Positions 61,129-64,000 of a stretch of DNA of 64,000 nt are shown piece after piece; the first letter of the stretch is position 1; the number at the start of each line of letters is the position of its first letter. Below the pieces are notes generated by a model. The model worked only from the letters and a program-made list of their open reading frames with translations. It was not told the origin of the DNA and searched no databases. Source of the stretch: CAWALV01 sp963782965 (lineage in GTDB: Bacteria > Actinomycetota > Actinomycetes > Acidothermales > Acidothermaceae); NCBI GenBank assembly GCA_963782965.1, contig CAWALV010000006.1:806001-870000 (forward strand). Direction: 5' to 3'. Made by a program: the position numbers and the translations under genes.

Positions 61129-63315
61129 ATGATCCATGCACTGGCGACTGCCTTCTCGGAGATGGCCAACCCTACGGTCGTGCTGTTGTTCCTGGTCGGC
61201 ACCCTGGCGGGCTTCGCTATAGGCCTGCTCCCAGGCATCGGCTCAATCGTCGCGATCTCTTTGCTGCTGCCGTTCACGTTCCACATGACCAGCTTCGAGG
61301 CGTTCGCGCTCTTGCTGAGCCTCTACGCCGTCGTTACAACCGCGGGCGACCTGACCTCCATCCTGGTCGGTATCCCTGCGCACCCCGAGTGCGCGGCAAT
61401 GATTCTCGATGGCTACCCGATGGCACGCAAAGGCCAAGCGGGCCGGGCCATGGCTGCCGCGGTCTACTCGTCGACGATCGGGGCGGTGATTGGCGCACTG
61501 GTCCTCGCCGCGTCGATACCGATCATGCAGAAGATCGTGTTGTACATCGGCTCCGGCGAGCTGTTCATGCTCGCGATACTCGGCGTCATCATGGTCGGTG
61601 CCGTCAGCGGCGACTACCCGCTGCAGGGTGCCGTGATGGGGGGCATCGGCCTTCTCCTCGCCGCAGTCGGCCCGGATGTCCAGACGGGGATCATCCGGTT
61701 CGGTTTTCACAGTGCGTACCTCGTGGGCGGCATCCCGCTGGTGCCGCTTGCGGTCGGTCTCTTTGGAGTCCCTCAGCTGTTTGAGATGCACGCTCGCCGC
61801 AAGCAAACACTCGGCAAGAAGATGGAAATCAGCGATAGCGGGCTGCGAAGCGGGCTCGTCGACACGTTCACCCACTGGGGTGTGGTCGTCCGAGGCAGCA
61901 TCGTCGGCGTCGTGGTGGGGGCTGCGCCCGGTCTCGGGAGCGCGCTCGGACAATGGGTCGCCTACGGCCAGGCAGTCCAGACATCGAAGACACCCGAGCG
62001 CTTCGGCAAGGGCGCGGTGGAGGGTGTGCTTGCTCCGGGCGCGAGTACACATGCCAAAGAAGGGGGCGCGCTTATTCCCACGCTCGCCTTCGGGGTCCCC
62101 GGCTCGGGCGCTATGGCGGTCCTGCTTGGTGCCTTCCTGATCCTCGGCCTCGACCCCGGTCCGAGCATGCTCAGCCAGCATCTCGACGTGACGTACTTCA
62201 TGGTGATCGTGCTCGTGGCAGCGAGCATCCTCGGTTCGGCGCTGTGTCTCGCACTGTTGCGGCCGCTTGCCGCGGTTACCCGACTGCGGGCAAGCTTTCT
62301 TGTTCCTGTCGTCATGTTCCTCATCTTCATCGGTGCGGCGGCGACGTCCGGTCAGATCGGTGACCTGTACGTCATGCTGGCCGCCGGCATGCTCGCGTGG
62401 TTCCTTACCCACCAGCGATGGCCGATCGTGCCGGTTGTGCTTGGCTATGTGCTGGGCAAGAGCGCGGAACCGAACCTGTTCATAGCTCAACGTTCCTACG
62501 GGTGGGCATTTCTCGAGCGGCCGCTTGTGATCGCCCTGATCGTCATCTCGGCGTTGACCATCGTTTGGTCGGTGCGTCTCCAGCGACGCCAACGTGCGAT
62601 GAGGCCGAAGCTCGGCGGCGGTGCCGATTCGGCAGCCGATCGTGGCACCTCGTGGCCGTCGCTCGTGATAGCGGTTCTCATGACGGCGCTGAGCGTGTTC
62701 GCTGTGGTGCACTCCCGGCCATGGCCGAGGGACGCGCGGCTATACCCGACGATCATCGGAACAGCCACGGCGGCGCTAGGTGCCCTGTGCATCTTGCAGT
62801 GGGTGCACGCTCGGAGGCGCAGGCGAGCGATCCTCGGTGCTGCACCCTCAATCGCGACAGTCACCACGCCTGCCACGGTTGGTGCTCCACCAGCACAGGT
62901 GGCAACGCCGGACCAGGGCGCTGCGGCTGCATACCGGTCGGCGGACCGCGACGTGTTCATGCCGAATGCATCGGGCGGCGAGGACTCGGCTGCTGCATCC
63001 CCCGGCACCGCGGACGCGGGTGATGCTGGTGACTCGGGTGCCGGGGATGCAGCTTCGCAGGAGATGCCGGCGAGTGCCTCGGTTCGACGAGAGCTCCCCA
63101 TGCTGATCTGGCTGGCCGGCATGGCTCTTGCGTCTTGGCTGTTCGGGCTGGGCGTCGCAGGAGTCATCTTCGCCCTGGTGTACCTGATCGCTGCGTGTCG
63201 AGAGAAGCTCCGCGTCGTGATCCCGATTGCCGTCGGGGTTTGGCTGCTCTACGAAATCGTCTTCGTCAAGCTGCTGGCCATCACTCTGCCGATCCCGACG
63301 ATCCACCTTCTTTGA
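61129..63315 (+). CDS. Fused TctA-TctB membrane component of tripartite tricarboxylate-type transporter
   Basis: 728-residue membrane protein. Residues 1 to about 505 are TctA (FLVGTLAGFAIGLLPGIGSI, ILVGIPAHPECAAMILDGYP, AFGVPGSGAMAVLLGAFLIL). A TctB-like small-subunit domain follows (about 525-580), interrupted by an Ala/Pro/Ser/Thr linker of about 75 residues and closed by two or three more helices. Normally TctB is separate. GGAGGAG about nine bases before ATG 61129 supports this start over GTG 61108. Confidence 0.9.
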   Translation: MIHALATAFSEMANPTVVLLFLVGTLAGFAIGLLPGIGSIVAISLLLPFTFHMTSFEAFALLLSLYAVVTTAGDLTSILVGIPAHPECAAMILDGYPMARKGQAGRAMAAAVYSSTIGAVIGALVLAASIPIMQKIVLYIGSGELFMLAILGVIMVGAVSGDYPLQGAVMGGIGLLLAAVGPDVQTGIIRFGFHSAYLVGGIPLVPLAVGLFGVPQLFEMHARRKQTLGKKMEISDSGLRSGLVDTFTHWGVVVRGSIVGVVVGAAPGLGSALGQWVAYGQAVQTSKTPERFGKGAVEGVLAPGASTHAKEGGALIPTLAFGVPGSGAMAVLLGAFLILGLDPGPSMLSQHLDVTYFMVIVLVAASILGSALCLALLRPLAAVTRLRASFLVPVVMFLIFIGAAATSGQIGDLYVMLAAGMLAWFLTHQRWPIVPVVLGYVLGKSAEPNLFIAQRSYGWAFLERPLVIALIVISALTIVWSVRLQRRQRAMRPKLGGGADSAADRGTSWPSLVIAVLMTALSVFAVVHSRPWPRDARLYPTIIGTATAALGALCILQWVHARRRRRAILGAAPSIATVTTPATVGAPPAQVATPDQGAAAAYRSADRDVFMPNASGGEDSAAASPGTADAGDAGDSGAGDAASQEMPASASVRRELPMLIWLAGMALASWLFGLGVAGVIFALVYLIAACREKLRVVIPIAVGVWLLYEIVFVKLLAITLPIPTIHLL

Positions 63316-63357
63316 CCTCACCAACACACAACCCGGCATGATCGACCTGGGAGCGAC

Positions 63358-64000
63358 GTGAGTATCTACGAGACACAGGAACGCTTCGCCGAGCCGGCGG
63401 GTGGAGCCTACGCGGGTAGCGAAACCATCACTCGCCTGAAGAGTCCGTATCGCCGGTATATCGAGGCACAGCGCATTCCGATCTATGAAGGCGCTGGCTT
63501 CCGTGACGTCCGTGAGTTGGAACTCGGCGCCTGGGATCGACTCGGTGCTCGGGGTGCCTTCCTGGTGCCGGACAACACCATCGATCTGCTCGGGATGCAT
63601 GTCGTCGAGATACCGCCCCGCGCATCACTTGAGGCTCAGCGTCACGTTTACGAGGAGAAGTACTTCGTCCTCGACGGCCGCGGCTCGACAGCGGTCTGGA
63701 TCAGCGATGAGCGGGAGGCTTCCAGGTTCGAATGGAGACGCGGGGCTCTGTTTGCGATCCCGCTGAACACGTCGTTCCGCATCACGAATGTCGGTTCGAC
63801 GCCCGCACTCCTGCTTGTCGGGAACACGGCTCCGCCGATCATGGCTCTTGTCAACGAAGATGACTTCATCTTCGCGAACGACTATGTCTTTCGGTCGCGC
63901 TTCGACCTGGCGGATGACTACTACAACCCGAGTGAGGAGACGTACGCCTCGCCCGATCGCGCACGCGCCATGTGGCGAACGAACTTGATTCCGGACATCG
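63358..64000 (+). CDS. Cupin-domain protein (3' end outside window)
   Basis: First 214 residues of a GTG-started gene (MSIYETQERFAEPAGGAYAG). A cupin barrel is visible: HVVEIPPRASLEAQRHVYEE then KYFVLDGRGSTAVWISDER, with FAIPLNTSFRITNVGSTPAL as the second strand set. The layout resembles gentisate dioxygenase-like or ring-cleavage cupins, but metal ligands are not fully clear. GGGAG precedes the start; it follows the TctA-TctB gene by 42 bases and probably shares its transcript. Confidence 0.75.
   Translation, partial: MSIYETQERFAEPAGGAYAGSETITRLKSPYRRYIEAQRIPIYEGAGFRDVRELELGAWDRLGARGAFLVPDNTIDLLGMHVVEIPPRASLEAQRHVYEEKYFVLDGRGSTAVWISDEREASRFEWRRGALFAIPLNTSFRITNVGSTPALLLVGNTAPPIMALVNEDDFIFANDYVFRSRFDLADDYYNPSEETYASPDRARAMWRTNLIPDI

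Noticed and set aside
61243..62712. Minus-strand open frame of about 490 codons opposite the TctA gene
   Set aside because: Composition rich in His, Arg and Asp, typical of the antisense of membrane proteins; no recognisable domain.
1..64000. CRISPR arrays, tRNA/rRNA genes, insertion sequences
   Set aside because: No regularly spaced repeats, no transposase or integrase motifs and no recognisable tRNA or rRNA segments were seen on either strand.

Overview
The window reads as chromosomal DNA of a motile, high-GC Gram-positive bacterium, most likely an actinobacterium. The evidence is strong G/C bias at third codon positions, many GTG starts with short ATGA/GTGA overlaps, a flagellar gene order typical of motile Actinobacteria (fliGHIJ, a wall hydrolase, fliK, flgD, flgE, flbD, motAB, fliLMNOPQR, flhBA), and a mycobacterial-type group 3b [NiFe]-hydrogenase operon. 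No rRNA, tRNA, CRISPR array or transposase was seen. Species cannot be named from the sequence.

Layout. 1-19756 (+) is one long flagellar operon that enters the window inside fliG. It carries the export ATPase (fliH/I/J), a two-domain peptidoglycan hydrolase, hook genes, the stator (motA/motB), the switch (fliG/M/N), the export gate (fliOPQR, flhB, flhA), a FlhF-like protein without an intact P-loop and a PilZ-domain protein. 19750-24994 (-) is a hydrogenase operon: iron-sulfur subunit, cyclic-nucleotide-binding protein, FAD/NAD(P) subunit, small subunit, large subunit, maturation protease and a 45-residue ORF. 25111-26184 (-) is a soluble PAS-type chemoreceptor. 26242-28709 is poorly coding: a probable gene remnant, two small doubtful ORFs and one SRPBCC-fold gene.

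28710-64000 is a catabolic island in several transcription units. Plus strand: an aldo/keto reductase; a Rieske oxygenase followed by a 60-residue protein and two RraA-like proteins; ferredoxin-GntR-decarboxylase-RidA-RraA; a class III extradiol dioxygenase; a second, identical GntR gene behind a deleted ferredoxin copy; a tripartite tricarboxylate-type transporter with a crotonase-like gene; and a cupin protein cut by the window end. Minus strand: a LigJ-like amidohydrolase, SDR and two paralogous alpha/beta hydrolases; hydantoinase A/B, zinc alcohol dehydrogenase, epimerase, ferredoxin reductase and SDR; and a CoA-dependent set (crotonase, thiolase-like, DUF35, ADP-forming acyl-CoA synthetase, family III CoA-transferase, MFS exporter).

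Together the Rieske oxygenase, ferredoxin and ferredoxin reductase, the 4,5-dihydroxyphthalate-decarboxylase-like protein, the LigB-type dioxygenase, the LigJ-like hydratase and the RraA-like aldolases outline a ring-hydroxylation, decarboxylation and 4,5-cleavage route for a phthalate-like aromatic acid, with uptake by the Tct-type carrier. The CoA genes could process a side chain or a second substrate. Substrate identity is inference. Three promoters with a shared -35/N17/-10 layout suggest coordinated expression, and the duplicated GntR gene is the obvious candidate regulator.
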